Source: an uncultured Clostridia bacterium (GTDB lineage: Bacteria; Bacillota; Clostridia; UBA1381). Taken from it: DNA of 8,244 bases. The notes under the pieces were generated by a model that worked only from the letters and a program-made list of their open reading frames with translations, made no database searches and was not told the origin of the DNA. Shown here piece by piece: positions 7,804 to 8,244 of the stretch. The first letter of the stretch is position 1; every line of letters begins with the position of its first letter. Both the position numbers and the translations under genes were made by a program. The DNA lies in assembly GCA_934476075.1 (NCBI GenBank), contig CAKSNH010000038.1, forward strand, positions 1 through 8,244, written 5' to 3'.

Positions 7804-7842
7804 GATAAACTATATTTAGGTATTATTCTAAACTAGCTTATC
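7804..7842 (-). repeat. long AT-rich hairpin
   Basis: On the minus strand GATAAGCTA (7842-7834) pairs with TAGTTTATC (7812-7804), including one G-U. After a small internal loop TTTAG pairs with CTAAA (7832-7828 with 7819-7815) around the loop AATAATAC. The G-U at 7837-7809 is a C-A clash on the plus strand, so the stem is continuous only on the minus strand. Confidence 0.6.
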
Positions 7843-7853
7843 TGCTTGCTTTT

Positions 7854-8092
7854 GGTACAGCATACCCTCCAAACCCACGAAGAATGGTTTCGCTCCTTGC
7901 GTGCCTCCTAGCCGAAAGTTTAGTGGGTAAGGGTGGGTTTAGATAGAAATGCGAGTGAGTGACTATTTTGCACCACAAATTGCACTACACTTTCATTCAT
8001 ACCTACGTCCGCACTTTCCCACAAAACTCACCACAACGGACACGCAAAAAGCGTATATCTATATTTAGTGGGCACAGAGGGTATGCCGTATC
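7854..8092 (-). repeat. 25-position long-range helix
   Basis: Minus-strand positions 8092-8068 pair with 7878-7854: 23 of 25 positions pair, counting G-U, with mismatches only at 8091 and 8074. The core is a perfect GCATACCCTC/GAGGGTATGC 10-mer and the inner end is CCCAC/GTGGG. On the plus strand only 20 of 25 pair. An alternative 8-bp stem, AAACCCAC/GTGGGTTT (7933-7940 with 7871-7878), competes for the inner part. Confidence 0.65.
7954..8032 (-). repeat. secondary helix within the RNA candidate
   Basis: GGTGAGT (8032-8026) pairs with ACTCACT (7960-7954), the outermost pair being G-U on the minus strand only, and TTTTG/CAAAA (8026-8022 with 7970-7966) could extend it. It crosses another possible stem, GTGTCCG/CGGACGT (8043-8037 with 8011-8005), so either one is alternative or they form a pseudoknot. 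Confidence 0.35.
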
Positions 8093-8157
8093 TATGCTTT
8101 GTTTGTGAACTATGTTTAACCAAACTTACCGCAAGCACTATGCTCGGACGGCACAAA

Positions 8158-8244
8158 ATTCACGCCCCTAGGCAACTAATCAGTAGTTTTGCTGCGGCAA
8201 AACCGCTCTTGCGAGCGTCGGACATCTTTCCGATACTAGTGAAT
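8158..8244 (-). other. 5' domain: row of abutting hairpins cut by the window edge
   Basis: On the minus strand, reading from the edge: ATTCAC (8244-8239), then TCGGA-AAGATG-TCCGA (8233-8218), CGCTC-GCAA-GAGCG (8217-8204) and GTTTTGC-CGCA-GCAAAAC (8203-8186) with no base between the hairpins. Then come AACTA/TAGTT (8188-8174) and finally GTGAAT (8163-8158), complementary to the first six bases. The GCAA loop is a GNRA tetraloop. The outer helix reaches base 8244, so it and the RNA probably extend beyond the window. Confidence 0.55.

Larger units (their letters stand above)
7561..8145 (-). repeat. closing helix of the RNA candidate
   Basis: AGCATAGTGC (minus strand, 8144-8135) is the exact reverse complement of GCACTATGCT (7571-7562), 563 bases apart. 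On the minus strand one more G-U pair (8145 with 7561) extends it. It encloses nearly all of the hairpins listed below and so defines a main domain. A rival 9-bp match exists between 8100-8092 (AAAGCATAG) and 7566-7558 (CTATGCTTT); both cannot form at once. Confidence 0.55.
7763..8176 (-). other. possible loop-receptor pseudoknot
   Basis: The minus-strand loop segment CTAGGCAA (7771-7764) is the exact complement of TTGCCTAG (8175-8168). Two flanking G-U pairs (8176 with 7763, 8167 with 7772), present only on the minus strand, lengthen it to 10 pairs. An 8-base match alone would occur several times by chance in a region of this size; what is notable is that it falls in the centre of a hairpin loop. 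Confidence 0.4.
7558..8244 (-). ncRNA. large structured non-coding RNA candidate, 5' end beyond the window
   Basis: About 690 bases with no credible protein gene on either strand but an exceptional density of exact inverted repeats. Local hairpins include 7657-7688, 7689-7739 (three-way), 7750-7785, 7804-7842, 8186-8203 and 8204-8217. Long-range helices pair 7854-7878 with 8068-8092 and 7561-7571 with 8135-8145, so most of the region is enclosed by one closing helix. The minus strand is favoured as the RNA because at least six helices extend by G-U pairs there where the plus strand has A-C clashes, and because several loops become purine-rich, including a GCAA tetraloop at 8212-8209. The 5' end is cut: ATTCAC at 8244-8239 pairs with GTGAAT at 8163-8158 right at the edge. 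Size and complexity resemble OLE, GOLLD or ROOL RNAs, but I do not recognise the sequence as any of these, nor as RNase P RNA, tmRNA or a group II intron. Function unknown. The fold was worked out by eye, not computed. Confidence 0.7.

Noticed and set aside
7430..8244. A hidden or broken protein gene in the long gap
   Set aside because: No frame on either strand stays open for a useful length, and the dense exact inverted repeats are better explained by RNA structure. I could match no fragment to a known protein.
7558..8244. RNase P RNA, tmRNA or a group II intron
   Set aside because: I see neither the conserved RNase P core, nor a tag reading frame with a tRNA-like end for tmRNA, nor a group II domain V or reverse transcriptase.
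8233..8244. Cloning-vector-like junction (ACTAGTGAAT at the right edge)
   Set aside because: It resembles the SpeI-side polylinker of T-vectors, but ten bases are not enough, and the edge sequence is complementary to 8158-8163, which fits the RNA fold. Extending the sequence would settle it.
7490..8244. CRISPR array or tandem direct repeats
   Set aside because: The repeats here are mainly inverted, of differing sequence and irregular spacing. The only direct repeat of note, TTTAGTGGG, occurs just twice.

Overview
The window looks like chromosome of a Gram-positive anaerobe of the Firmicutes, most likely a gut-type member of the Clostridia. This rests on a RecD2-type helicase, an S-layer-homology (SLH) surface protein, a CimA-type citramalate synthase, a LiaF-like envelope-stress protein, AT-rich intergenic regions and three promoters with extended -10 (TGn) elements. 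The assignment is an inference from gene content; there is no rRNA or tRNA here to confirm it.

Every supported gene lies on the minus strand, so the window is transcribed from right to left. In that order: an 840-base stretch without a protein gene (about 7408-8244), most of which appears to encode a large, elaborately folded non-coding RNA that runs off the right edge; recD2 (5158-7407); a secreted SLH protein of 849 residues (2537-5086); cimA (940-2505), only 30 bases behind it; and a small four-helix membrane protein of the LiaF/DUF5668 type (138-824), followed by a convincing intrinsic terminator (84-127). recD2, the SLH gene and the LiaF-like gene each have a credible promoter of their own. 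cimA has none that I can see and is probably read through from the SLH gene. The protein genes do not form one pathway: DNA repair, cell surface, isoleucine precursor synthesis and envelope stress.

The part worth attention is 7558-8244. It has no reading frame of useful length but is dense with exact inverted repeats, both local and long-range. These include a 10-bp closing helix joining sequences more than 550 bases apart, a 25-position helix with 23 pairs, a 10-bp hairpin whose 16-base loop is complementary to a single-stranded site about 400 bases away, and a row of abutting hairpins. In at least six of the helices, pairing extends by G-U wobbles only if the minus strand is the RNA, which orients the transcript toward recD2. 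Size, complexity and host type recall the large ornate bacterial RNAs (OLE, GOLLD, ROOL), but I do not recognise its sequence as any of them. It may be a divergent member or a new class.
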